NCBI GenBank assembly: GCA_022822135.1
Contig: JAJECH010000025.1
Span: 186,001 to 250,000 of the forward strand
DNA from: Pseudomonadales bacterium
GTDB lineage: Bacteria; Pseudomonadota; Gammaproteobacteria; Pseudomonadales; Azotimanducaceae
Length of the DNA stretch: 64,000 nt
Reading direction: 5' to 3'
Part shown: positions 17,923 to 26,985 of the stretch, piece after piece
How positions within the stretch are numbered: position 1 is the stretch's first letter
Layout: each line of letters begins with the position of its first letter
Notes under the pieces: model-generated
Database searches by the model: none
Seen by the model: only the letters and a program-made list of their open reading frames with translations
What the model was told of the DNA's origin: nothing
Made by a program: the position numbers and the translations under genes

Positions 17923-19089
17923 ATGGACTTTGCGCTAACCGAAGAACAAGACATGATCCGGGACGCGATTCGCCGGATATGTACTGATTTTCCCGACGAA
18001 TATTGGGCTAAATGCGATGAAGAACACACGTTTCCGTGGGACTTCTATAACGCACTCGCCGCTGGCGGTTGGATCGGAATCGCAATACCAGAAGAGTACG
18101 GTGGTAGTGGCAAAGGCATCACCGAAGCATCAATCATTCTCGAAGAGGTATCAGCATCCGGTGCCGCTATGAACGGTGCAAGCGGGATACACCTTTCGAT
18201 CTTTGGCATGCATCCGGTTGTCAAATACGGGTCTGAGGAGATGAAACAGAAATATCTACCTCGAGTAGCTAACGGCGACCTTCACGTTGCGTTCGGCGTC
18301 ACGGAACCTGACGCCGGAACTGACACCACGTCAATCACGACCACTGCTACACTCGACGGCGATCACTATATCGTCAAAGGTCGAAAAGTCTGGACAACGA
18401 AAGCACTTGATTCAGAGCGCGTTCTACTGCTCACGAGAACGAAGAGTAAAGAAAAGGTTGAGCGTCGATCGGAGGGCATGACTCTGTTATTCGCCGAGTT
18501 GCAACGACCTGAAGTCTCAATCTCACCGATACCGAAGGTAGGTCGTAATGCAGTCGCTACTTGTGAGGTCGTGTACGACAACCTACCGGTTCATGTGACC
18601 GACCGCGTTGGCGAGGAAGGGAAAGGATTTCGACACATTCTTGATGGTCTTAACGCGGAGAGAATTCTTGTCGCATCAGAAGCTCTCGGAATCGGTCGTG
18701 CGGCTTTACGTCGCGCCGTCAACTATGCGAACGAACGCGTGGTATTCGGAAGACCTATCGGACAAAACCAGGGCGTTTCGTTCCCCCTCGGGGAGGCCAG
18801 AATGCGCTTGGACGCTGCCGAGCTGATGATTCGAAAGGCGTCGTGGTTACTCGACCAAGGTCTACCTTGTGGTGCCGAAGCCAACATGGCCAAGTGGTTA
18901 GCTGCGGATGCTTGTTTTCAGGCGGCAGACCAAGCGGTTCAGACCCACGGGGGATTTGGTTACGCGAAAGAGTTTCACGTCGAACGGTACTGGCGCGAAG
19001 CTAGATTAATGCGCATTGCGCCAATCAGTCAGGAAATGGTGCTCAATTACGTCACTGAGCACGTGCTGGATCTTCCTCGTTCCTATTAG
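17923..19089 (+). CDS. Acyl-CoA dehydrogenase
   Basis: A 388-residue FAD-dependent dehydrogenase forming the alpha,beta double bond of an acyl-CoA. FGVTEPDAGTDT and GRKVWTTKA are the flavin/substrate motifs and QTHGGFGYAKEF is the C-terminal FAD motif. The usual C-terminal catalytic Glu position reads RIAPISQE, without Glu; E246 in LNAERILVAS lies where isovaleryl-CoA dehydrogenase keeps its base. A branched or unusual acyl-CoA is therefore plausible. It shares a 44-bp divergent promoter region with the MaoC operon. Confidence 0.91.
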   Translation: MDFALTEEQDMIRDAIRRICTDFPDEYWAKCDEEHTFPWDFYNALAAGGWIGIAIPEEYGGSGKGITEASIILEEVSASGAAMNGASGIHLSIFGMHPVVKYGSEEMKQKYLPRVANGDLHVAFGVTEPDAGTDTTSITTTATLDGDHYIVKGRKVWTTKALDSERVLLLTRTKSKEKVERRSEGMTLLFAELQRPEVSISPIPKVGRNAVATCEVVYDNLPVHVTDRVGEEGKGFRHILDGLNAERILVASEALGIGRAALRRAVNYANERVVFGRPIGQNQGVSFPLGEARMRLDAAELMIRKASWLLDQGLPCGAEANMAKWLAADACFQAADQAVQTHGGFGYAKEFHVERYWREARLMRIAPISQEMVLNYVTEHVLDLPRSY

Positions 19090-19156
19090 CTACTTGTGCT
19101 CTTGACGAACGAAATACCGCAATCTTCGGCATGACTACTTTTTAATCGTCTTTTAC

Positions 19157-21019
19157 TCAGCTAGAAGTAGCGGACGATAGGTCAGCCATGTATCGCGCCG
19201 CCTGAGCGGAGAACATCGCCGTATAGAGACCGTTTTTAGACATCAATTCAGTATGGTTGCCTGTTTCCACTACACGACCGTCGTCTAGCACCACAATGGT
19301 GTCCGCCATACGAACTGTGGAAAACCGATGTGAAATGAAAACTACCGTTCGCCCTTCTGTAGCTGATACGATCCGTTCGAACAGTTCGCTTTCTGCTAAA
19401 GCGTCTAAGGCGGAAGTTGGTTCATCAAGAACGAGCAGAGACGGCTCATTCGCGTAAGCACGAGCAATTGCCAAAGCCTGCCATTGGCCACCTGAAAGAT
19501 CGGTCCCTTCATCAATGGCTTTACCTAGAGCTGTTTCGTACCCTTTATCTAGTTTTTGAATATGTGTATCAACTCCAGACGCTTCTGCCGCGCGAACAAT
19601 TTGCTTTAGATCACCGTTTTGTTCTGACAACGACAGGCTAATGTTCTCCGCGACGGTCATGTCCATCTTCAGAAAGTCCTGGAACGTGACTCCCACTTTA
19701 CGGCGAACATCTGAGACGTCAAACTCTCGCAGATCGATGCCGTCAATCATGATTGACCCTTCACTAGGGTCATATAACCTGCAAAGAAGCTTTACTAGCG
19801 TCGATTTACCAGCGCCGTTCTTTCCGACGACGGCTATGCGTTTCCCGGCGGGAATGTCAAACGACACATTGGTCAGCGCTAACTCCTCCGATCCTGGATA
19901 CTGAAACGACGCCTGACGTAACGAAATCTCCCGGTTCAAGCTAAATCTTCTAGTCGACTTTGTTGTTTGTGTCAGTGCTCCTTCAATTGTTGACGGCTTG
20001 ATTTGCAAGAAGCCAAAGAACCGGCTGACGAACAGAGAATTACCATACACATTACCCAATGCAGATATCAAATCTCGCAGTTGCCCTTGCGCTTGTTGGG
20101 AGACTTGGAAAACCAGCGCGAGATCGCCTAAGCTGATCTGAGACGTCGCAGCTTGCTGTATGCCGTACAACCATACGGCTGCGACCCCGCCGAGCGCCAA
20201 TAAATCAAAGAGTATTTCGAGCTTCACGTGATACTCGAAATATCGTTTGTGCATGTTAATTAAGACGTCTGCATGGTGACGAAATCTTCTGAGTAATGGC
20301 GCGATGACAGGAAAAGCTCGGATCTCTTTTGCGCTAAACCGTGAAGTGAGCAAATCTCGAACGTAATTTGCCATTCGCTCATGCCTTATGAATCTGGCAA
20401 TGTAAGTAAACTCGCGATTTGCGACGCGTCCTTCCATTAATACTCGCGGAGAAACCGTGACCAAAACGACGACGACAGCAAGAGGATGGATCGTTGCTAA
20501 CAAGCCAAACGTAGCGCACATCCCTAGTATCACACAAGGGAACTGGATTGATGCAAGCGTGATGTGGCCAAGCCGCCAAAACTCTTCATTGGCTTGATGA
20601 AGCCAGTCCTGTAGTTTCGGCGAATCGAATAACGCTACATCCAAACTTGCAGTTTTCTCAGCGAGACGCTCCGCCGCTAGAAGACAGAGAGGCTCAGATA
20701 GTATGAGTTTGATCTTGTTTACAACGGATCCACAAGCGCTCTGAACAACCCACAGCCCTAGTACTGTGAGTGCGAAAGGCACCAGTTGATACCAATCCCT
20801 CCCACTACCGGACGTTTCGACAACACCGTCAACGATGAGCTTCGTCATCCAGACAATTCCAGCCGGAATTAGCGCCATCACGATGCTGAACACGATCGTG
20901 ATCAACAAGATCAATGGCTTTGCGTTCCATGCAAACGCGATGACGCTTGGCACGACACTGACGGCCGTGCCCAAACGGTCCATCAAACCTACATCGATAT
21001 CTTCGCTTTGAGTAGCCAT
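19157..21019 (-). CDS. ABC exporter half-transporter (fused TMD-NBD)
   Basis: A 620-residue exporter with six hydrophobic segments in the first 350 residues and a C-terminal ATPase. Walker A GKNGAGKST lies near residue 400, the signature LSGGQWQ near 508 and VLDEPTSALD near 530; ISHRFSTV carries the switch His. There is no N-terminal peptidase domain. The NBD resembles exporters of peptides and lipids, but no precursor or modifying enzyme is recognisable nearby. It probably works as a homodimer. Upstream on the same strand lies a fic gene, 359 bp away. Confidence 0.9.
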   Translation of the reverse strand: MATQSEDIDVGLMDRLGTAVSVVPSVIAFAWNAKPLILLITIVFSIVMALIPAGIVWMTKLIVDGVVETSGSGRDWYQLVPFALTVLGLWVVQSACGSVVNKIKLILSEPLCLLAAERLAEKTASLDVALFDSPKLQDWLHQANEEFWRLGHITLASIQFPCVILGMCATFGLLATIHPLAVVVVLVTVSPRVLMEGRVANREFTYIARFIRHERMANYVRDLLTSRFSAKEIRAFPVIAPLLRRFRHHADVLINMHKRYFEYHVKLEILFDLLALGGVAAVWLYGIQQAATSQISLGDLALVFQVSQQAQGQLRDLISALGNVYGNSLFVSRFFGFLQIKPSTIEGALTQTTKSTRRFSLNREISLRQASFQYPGSEELALTNVSFDIPAGKRIAVVGKNGAGKSTLVKLLCRLYDPSEGSIMIDGIDLREFDVSDVRRKVGVTFQDFLKMDMTVAENISLSLSEQNGDLKQIVRAAEASGVDTHIQKLDKGYETALGKAIDEGTDLSGGQWQALAIARAYANEPSLLVLDEPTSALDALAESELFERIVSATEGRTVVFISHRFSTVRMADTIVVLDDGRVVETGNHTELMSKNGLYTAMFSAQAARYMADLSSATSS

Positions 21020-21378
21020 AACTATCGAATCACCTTCAAGACCGGTCGTATCAAAATCTGGACGACTGCCGACACAGGGTTATTGACCACAAAGAAAGCC
21101 ATGAAGGTTAGCAATCTCGATCGCATATTCCAACGATCGCGTACATCTACTAAGTCAGATCAGCTTGAATCAATGGGATCTGATATTCGATGATTGTGTT
21201 CGATACACATCGAAAGCTGCGAGGAAATTGATACGGAATTGGCACGTTGTAATGGCTATTCCGTTAAGCGGAACGACTTCCTGACTCATGTCCAATCCAA
21301 ACATTTCGCCAATCAATATTTCATCTTCGGTCGCTCGATGAGGTCATTGGGCGTCTCGAACTTTAGAACAACCAATCT
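21020..21378. other. 359-bp gap between fic and the ABC exporter
   Basis: No convincing gene. The most coding-like piece is a 44-codon minus-strand frame from an ATG at 21304 to a TGA at 21170 (MFGLDMSQEVVPLNG...), on the same strand as fic and the exporter. It has no clear ribosome-binding site and no family I recognise. The rest presumably carries the exporter promoter. Plus-strand frames here look like shadows. Confidence 0.4.
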
Positions 21379-22941
21379 CTAGAGCGTATCCATCGTCGAA
21401 TCCAAATACCGCCCTACAAACTCTGCGAAAGGCACAATGTTCCGCCCCACACTCGCTGCTTCGAGAGCTGCCATATACGCCTGTCTATCTTCCACGCGGA
21501 TCGTTACCCAAGGATATCCACCTGATGCCAGCATCACGTTCATCAAGAAACGAGCCATTCGTCCGTTACCATCCGGATAAGGGTGTATATATCCGAACAG
21601 CCAATGACCTAACACCGCTCGAACAATCGGCTCGCGTTCCTTCGCTAATAACTCAAACAAGGTGTCCATACATTGTCCAATGAGTTCAACACGAGGAGGT
21701 ACGTGTCGCGATCCTCGTATAAACACTGGCCGGTTGCGATATCCCGCAAGATCGCCTACATCGTTCAGTCCAGCCGCCACGAAAGGCTGAAACATTTCAA
21801 AGTACCACCGGCCATGGCTCGATCGGAACACGATACTCGGATCGGTACGGGTTAAGATCTCGTCTATGTCTGCCCGTACCGCTTGGAACGCCTGCCAGTA
21901 GCCTCGTGCTGCCAGTGCGTCCTGCTGTTGTCGATCATTGACCACGGACTCGGGATTCCAGACTCCAGACCGCACTTGCTCAATCAGTTCAGGCGTAACA
22001 CGGTAACCTTCGATCGACAGGGAGTGATACGCGTCTTCAAGATATGCCTCCGACACGTCGTCAAGATACCGTTGCCTATCAGTGTCGTTCGACGGTAAAT
22101 TCTCTGCTCCAGGAAGACGGGAGAGGACGGACACGCGCGAAAGCGACCATAGTTCCTGTAGACGACCTACGATTGGAATCTCGAACGTTCGCGAGGAAAC
22201 AGTCGCGATATCCCGATCTGCTAGTTCATCCGAAAAAGGGTTCGATTCACGAAAACTGTCGTGCTCCGTATTTCTCATCGCATAGCCAATTTCGTCGGCA
22301 AAATCCACGCGTCCAATGTGTCTAAACGCGCCGGCGAGCCTCCCAGCGACCGTTGTGCGACTCTGCGCTAATAGGCGACGAACGATACCCCCTAGCTGTT
22401 TCACTCCCGTCAATACAGTTCGAGCTTCCACGGGAAAGTCTCGAAAGAACCGTGCCTGAACTTGCACTAAAGCGGCATCCACCGTATATATTTGCAGTCC
22501 TTGCCATTCGCAGATATCCTCCGATTCAACGATAGTCGTGGTTTTTAGGTCGAACAATGAAGTGTCAAAAGGCAACTGCACTACGTTATTTCGGCCGGTT
22601 TGCGCATATACGATCACCTGTGTCGGAACGCTTGTGTCTTCAGCGTGAAGCCTGAGAGAAAGACCCGGTGAGAGATACCACTGATTCCCAAACCGGTGAT
22701 TACAGTAACGTGCGCAAAATTCCCAAAATGACGCATACCACGCCGTCGTATCTTGTGTCGGCGCGTCTGGATGCGCTAGCATCAGCCAGCCTTTCATCAC
22801 CGACCGAAGGTAACCATTTCGTACCAGTCGCTCGCGGTGCACTCGAGGAAACTGTCCCGACCGGAAAATACGCTCTCCCCCACTTTGAAGTTTGGAGAGT
22901 ACCATCAGCGAGTTCGCTAGTTTTTCGTTTGGAGACGCCAT
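21379..22941 (-). CDS. Fic family AMP-transferase, class II, with N-terminal winged-helix-like region
   Basis: A 520-residue protein using the ATG at 22941, preceded by AAAGGA at good spacing (an ATG at 22983 lacks one). The Fic core motif is HPYPDGNGR (about 453-461), where His activates the target hydroxyl for transfer of AMP. S307-LSI-E311-G312 matches the inhibitory (S/T)xxxE(G/N) helix placed before the core, as in class II Fic proteins. The first 50 or so residues (LMVLSKLQSGGERIF ... LRSVMKGWLML) resemble AbiEi-type winged-helix DNA-binding domains. A repeated operator lies immediately upstream, so self-repression is likely (inference). Confidence 0.87.
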   Translation of the reverse strand: MASPNEKLANSLMVLSKLQSGGERIFRSGQFPRVHRERLVRNGYLRSVMKGWLMLAHPDAPTQDTTAWYASFWEFCARYCNHRFGNQWYLSPGLSLRLHAEDTSVPTQVIVYAQTGRNNVVQLPFDTSLFDLKTTTIVESEDICEWQGLQIYTVDAALVQVQARFFRDFPVEARTVLTGVKQLGGIVRRLLAQSRTTVAGRLAGAFRHIGRVDFADEIGYAMRNTEHDSFRESNPFSDELADRDIATVSSRTFEIPIVGRLQELWSLSRVSVLSRLPGAENLPSNDTDRQRYLDDVSEAYLEDAYHSLSIEGYRVTPELIEQVRSGVWNPESVVNDRQQQDALAARGYWQAFQAVRADIDEILTRTDPSIVFRSSHGRWYFEMFQPFVAAGLNDVGDLAGYRNRPVFIRGSRHVPPRVELIGQCMDTLFELLAKEREPIVRAVLGHWLFGYIHPYPDGNGRMARFLMNVMLASGGYPWVTIRVEDRQAYMAALEAASVGRNIVPFAEFVGRYLDSTMDTL

Positions 22942-23341
22942 TGCAGAGCGTCCTTTCACCTGAGATTCACGTGAAGTAATCATAGATAATGTTGTTGCTA
23001 CACGTAAATTATGTGTTTCTTTTACACGTAAATACTGTGTCCTGACTACACGTGAATTATGCGCGTCGATTAGACGTATTTGATGCAGAATTCCGTACGC
23101 AAAACACCATTTCCATAATCAATTCAGGGTGTATCGAGCATACGAAGAAGGACCGAAAAAAAGTGTTATTACCCAGTACCTATCGCTTTCCTCGCTTGAT
23201 TCAAAACCTTGATAGAAAAACGACTAGAAAACCTCTCATTTTTAGGATGCTATACCGTCATACCGCGATAGTGAATCACGTGTGGATGTCTCCAATCTCT
23301 TCACGGCGTATCGTAGAAGACGTTGTCTGCTAGTTCGCCAA
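22942..23341. other. 400-bp regulatory gap between fic and the VWA gene
   Basis: The gap holds the fic leader and its operator array (22966-23095). From 23096 to 23341 I see no gene, hairpin terminator or repeat. The VWA gene ends at its right border, so any terminator for the AAA/VWA operon would lie here, but no GC stem with a T-run is evident. Confidence 0.6.
22966..23095. promoter_or_regulatory. Operator array upstream of fic: 24-bp-period repeats plus a palindrome
   Basis: Four units begin at 23000, 23024, 23048 and 23072, exactly 24 bp apart. The first three start ACACGTAAAT, ACACGTAAAT and ACACGTGAAT; the fourth (AGACGTATTT) is weaker. Unit 1 contains ACACGTAAATTATGTGT, a near-perfect 17-bp palindrome with one mismatched pair; units 2 and 3 are progressively less symmetric. 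A further perfect palindrome, TTCACGTGAA, sits at 22966-22975 in the fic 5' leader. Equal spacing of symmetric cores is what cooperative repressor binding would need. Confidence 0.7.
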
Positions 23342-25345
23342 TTAGTGGATTTTGCTTCGCTTACCGGTAATGTAGTCAACTAAAACGTACTCACCGAGTC
23401 TCCTCGGGTTCGTATAGAACACGCGTCCACCATTGATTTTCGTCACTTCGTCAATGAAATGGGCGAAGTATCCACCTGCATCAAGCATGAAGGTGTTTAT
23501 CGCAATGTCCTTTTTCGTACACCGTTGGACCGCTCGATAGGTTGCTCGTAACGTTGCTCTAGTTGGAGGATAGTTGAATTGTGTCCGACCGTTTACAAAA
23601 TGAACCGTAGGCTCACCATCCGAAATAAGGATCACTTGCTTGGTACCGCTCTTGTGTTGTGAAAGCAGCTTCTCCGACAGCAGGAGTGCATGTTCCATGT
23701 TCGTTCCGGTCATATATTCGTCCCACTGCAGATAAAGCAGTTCGTGAGGCTTCACCTCGCGTGCGAGGACATCGAATCCAATCACGTAAAACGAATCGTG
23801 TGGGTACTGCGAAGTAATCAAATGCTGTAGTGCGAGTGCAACCTTCTTCGCAGATTGAAACGCACCTCGCATAGCCATTGACGTTGAGAGGTCGAGACAC
23901 ATGACGGTGTGAGTCGAAGATTTGAGTTCAGACCGATGAATTTCGAAATCATCTGCATTCAAATCAACTGGTGTACCCGGGCCTTTTCTCACGATGGCGT
24001 TGTAGATCGTCTTTGGCAGATCGAGATGTAACGGATCGCCGTATTCATACGCCTTCGTCTCTGACTGACGGTCGCCGAAACGACCTTCCTCAGGCATCGA
24101 ATGTGAACCAAGTCGAGCCTGTCGCAGTCTTGCGTATATCTCCGACAGTGCTTTGAAACCTAGCTTTCGAGCACCTACCGGTGTGAGCTCCCATTCGTTG
24201 TCATTGACCTGACGGATGAGTCCCGAATCTTTCAGCATGTCGCGGATCCGTTGAAGGTCAACCAGCTCTTCTTCGGCTTCGTCGCCTAATATCTCCTTGA
24301 TCAGATCACGATCAATCTGTTCGAGATCACCCGAGCGTTCCGCGGTAAGGATTTGCTCCTTTAAGCGTTCATACTCATGCATCTGTTCCATGAGGCGTCG
24401 CGCAGCTTCAAGGTCGAGCTCTTCTTCTCCTCGAAATCCGAATGACTTGCCAGGCGGCAACAGATACTCGAGCTCCTTCCGTAGTTTGTTGAACTCCGAG
24501 TTAAGATCGGAATCATTGAAACGGTCATTCAGCAAGTCGGCGAGTTGATCTCGCTGTGACTTGGACATCGACCACAATAGTGATTGAGCAGCCGCCATCT
24601 GTTGTTGCATCTGTTGCAGCAACTCATCCAGTGACTCGGGTGGCTGATCGCCAAACATATCGCCAAATTCCTTCATGAATTCGTCGAATCCAGTGTCTTC
24701 GTCACCGGCGATCTTCTTGACCAGCATGTCGTTAAGCGCTTTCATCATGTCTTTCAAGCGCTGCATGTCTTCAGGTGACATGTTGTTGATGCGATCCGAT
24801 AAATCCTTGAAGAACGAATCCGTTACCGCATCCCGTAATTGTTTGAGTAACTCTTGGAACTTGCGCTGCGCCTCCGGATCAAGGAAGTCGTAGTCCTTCA
24901 GTGCTTGCATTCGTCCTGCAGCATCCGGTGGCAGCTGACTCAATTCGTCTTCTTTCTTGTCCGCGATTGCACGAAGCGCATCATCCGTAAAGTCGTTTTC
25001 GTCGTCGCTCAGCTCGTCCCGCATGCGCTCAATTGCGCCACGTTCTAAATCAAGGATTTCGTCGAGCTGCCTTTCAATGTCCTTCATGACACTTGAAAGA
25101 TCGAAACGACGAAGTTGCTCATTCTGGCGCTCACGAAGCGACCGCAACATATGGTTCAAACCGCGGCGTTGACCGCCATCAGGTTGTCGAATACCACGCG
25201 ACATTAATCGACGCAATGCATCCGACAAGTCACCGTATTCAGCGAGATCATCAGCGAGCTGCTGCATAACCTCGTCTACGTTGAGCTTAGCTGCTCTGGT
25301 CCCGTCCCATTCAAAGTAACGGTGGCGAGATTGAATCTGTCGCAT
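23342..25345 (-). CDS. VWA-domain protein, chelatase-D-like partner of the adjacent AAA+ ATPase
   Basis: A 667-residue soluble protein. Residues 1-430 are highly charged and helical, with Gln-rich stretches such as LLQQMQQQMAAAQS. The C-terminal VWA domain has a complete MIDAS: DLSTS near residue 485, a Thr in TGTNMEHALL and ISDGEPT. It lies 9 bp downstream of a MoxR/BchI-like ATPase. Known pairs of this kind (ChlI/ChlD, RavA/ViaA, CbbQ/CbbO) use ATP to insert metals or remodel target proteins; the target here is unknown. Confidence 0.87.
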   Translation of the reverse strand: MRQIQSRHRYFEWDGTRAAKLNVDEVMQQLADDLAEYGDLSDALRRLMSRGIRQPDGGQRRGLNHMLRSLRERQNEQLRRFDLSSVMKDIERQLDEILDLERGAIERMRDELSDDENDFTDDALRAIADKKEDELSQLPPDAAGRMQALKDYDFLDPEAQRKFQELLKQLRDAVTDSFFKDLSDRINNMSPEDMQRLKDMMKALNDMLVKKIAGDEDTGFDEFMKEFGDMFGDQPPESLDELLQQMQQQMAAAQSLLWSMSKSQRDQLADLLNDRFNDSDLNSEFNKLRKELEYLLPPGKSFGFRGEEELDLEAARRLMEQMHEYERLKEQILTAERSGDLEQIDRDLIKEILGDEAEEELVDLQRIRDMLKDSGLIRQVNDNEWELTPVGARKLGFKALSEIYARLRQARLGSHSMPEEGRFGDRQSETKAYEYGDPLHLDLPKTIYNAIVRKGPGTPVDLNADDFEIHRSELKSSTHTVMCLDLSTSMAMRGAFQSAKKVALALQHLITSQYPHDSFYVIGFDVLAREVKPHELLYLQWDEYMTGTNMEHALLLSEKLLSQHKSGTKQVILISDGEPTVHFVNGRTQFNYPPTRATLRATYRAVQRCTKKDIAINTFMLDAGGYFAHFIDEVTKINGGRVFYTNPRRLGEYVLVDYITGKRSKIH

Positions 25346-25354
25346 GATCGATAC

Positions 25355-26755
25355 CTATTCGCGAGCCATGTAACGCCCTCGATGCGCGTACGACTCCTTG
25401 CTTACAAGGTCATGCAGATACATACCTTCGAGGAGAAATTCAAGCTCTGAAGCAAGTGAAGCAGATTCTGGTGCATAGTTCTTTAACGTACTTCGTAATG
25501 CTTCTGATGAGGCTACGCAGGAGGCGTAGACATCAAGCGGGACGTCAGCCCCAACTTCGACAGATTCTGTATTCTCGAAATACTCCATCATCGCCTCCAT
25601 CTCATCCAAGTCGTACATACGATCCCAAACGTTTTGCACGGCGGTATTGATCAATTTCGTTACGACGGCATCTTCCTCACTCTCGTCGAAGACCTCGAAC
25701 TCGAGCTTCCCGTACAGAGCCGCTAGGATGTACTGGAGATCCGAGATTCTCGGAACCACGACTTTCTCGTCGAGCTGCAACGCTCGACGAAAGGCATTCG
25801 CAAGCATCGTCTCGTAAACCGTGATCGATGTCCGCACTGAAACACCCGATCGTTGATTGATGTCAGCAGAATCCCTGGCGAGGTGTGTTATCTCAACCGC
25901 GATTCTTCCCATAAAGTCTGGTACATCGAGCGAGCGATCCTGTAAGTCCAACGGCGTCGCTTCCTGATGCACGATGCGTAATTCATCGCCCGTCGACTGG
26001 GGGTAGTGGGTGCGAACCTGAGACCCGAATCGATCTTTCAACGGCGTGATTAAGCGACCACGATTTGTATAGTCCTCCGGGTTAGCGGTAACCACAAGGA
26101 ACACATCCAAAGGCAATCGAATCTTGTGTCCGCGGATTTGAACGTCTCGTTCTTCGAGGATGTTTAACAACCCGACCTGAATCCGTTCAGCGAGGTCTGG
26201 TAACTCGTTGATTGCGAAAATCCCGTGATTCACTCTCGGAATAAGCCCGTAGTGAAGGGTCGATTCATCCGCCAAGTATCTGCCTTCGGCGATTTTGACA
26301 GGGTCGATCTCACCGAGGAGGTCGGCGATCGTTATGTCAGGTGTCGCCAGTTTTTCAGCGTAACGATCTTCGCGATCCAACCAACGAATAGACGCGTCAT
26401 CGCCTTGATCAGCGACGATTGCCTTCCCCAACTTAGTGATTGGTGTGAATGGTGACTCAGGAATCTCCGCGTCCGCGAGAACCGGGAGTGCATCGTCGAG
26501 TAATGACCCCAGGCTTCGAACGATCTTTGACTTTGCTTGACCCCTTTCGCCAAGCAGGATCAAGTCTTGACAGCTCAGCAAGCCGTTAACGAGTTGCGGT
26601 ACAACGGACTCGTCATACCCTATCACGCCCGGAAACAGATCGTCTCCCAATCTCAGCTTGCGGATGAGATTCCGACGCATCTCCTGCTTCACTGGTTGAA
26701 ACTCATATCCAGAAGCCTTTAGGTCGCCTAATGTGGTTGGTTGAGTTTCACTCAC
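25355..26755 (-). CDS. MoxR/magnesium-chelatase-I-like AAA+ ATPase
   Basis: I start at a GTG at 26755 because AAGGAG lies six bases before it; an ATG at 26794 would add 13 basic residues. The 466-residue product has Walker A GERGQAKS (69-76), the GxxGxAKS form of MoxR/RavA proteins, a Walker B-like FAINELPDL with Asn in place of the usual Asp, LLNILEERDVQIRGH and sensor-1 VTANPEDYTNRG. It is transcribed with the VWA gene as a two-gene chaperone-like system. There is no porphyrin pathway gene in the window, so magnesium chelation is not supported. Confidence 0.88.
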   Translation of the reverse strand: MSETQPTTLGDLKASGYEFQPVKQEMRRNLIRKLRLGDDLFPGVIGYDESVVPQLVNGLLSCQDLILLGERGQAKSKIVRSLGSLLDDALPVLADAEIPESPFTPITKLGKAIVADQGDDASIRWLDREDRYAEKLATPDITIADLLGEIDPVKIAEGRYLADESTLHYGLIPRVNHGIFAINELPDLAERIQVGLLNILEERDVQIRGHKIRLPLDVFLVVTANPEDYTNRGRLITPLKDRFGSQVRTHYPQSTGDELRIVHQEATPLDLQDRSLDVPDFMGRIAVEITHLARDSADINQRSGVSVRTSITVYETMLANAFRRALQLDEKVVVPRISDLQYILAALYGKLEFEVFDESEEDAVVTKLINTAVQNVWDRMYDLDEMEAMMEYFENTESVEVGADVPLDVYASCVASSEALRSTLKNYAPESASLASELEFLLEGMYLHDLVSKESYAHRGRYMARE

Positions 26756-26985
26756 GGATAGCTCCTTGCTTCGTCGGCGCAAACTAAAACGCATCTAACA
26801 ATATAGCCTATAACGTTTCAGTCACTTCTATTCTAGATAGAGCCTTGCAAATCGTCACAGCCAACTGTCGACTTCCTGAAGGCGCTAACGTCGCAATACT
26901 CTGATGGCTCCATCGAATCCCAAATCTAAACAAATTCGATATTCCTAGAATCTCTTATCTGGTCTTAATCCAAATCTCATTACCA

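Noticed and set aside
25355-26755. Genuine magnesium chelatase for chlorophyll or cobaltochelatase
   Set aside because: No porphyrin or cobalamin genes are nearby and the Walker A form is MoxR-like.
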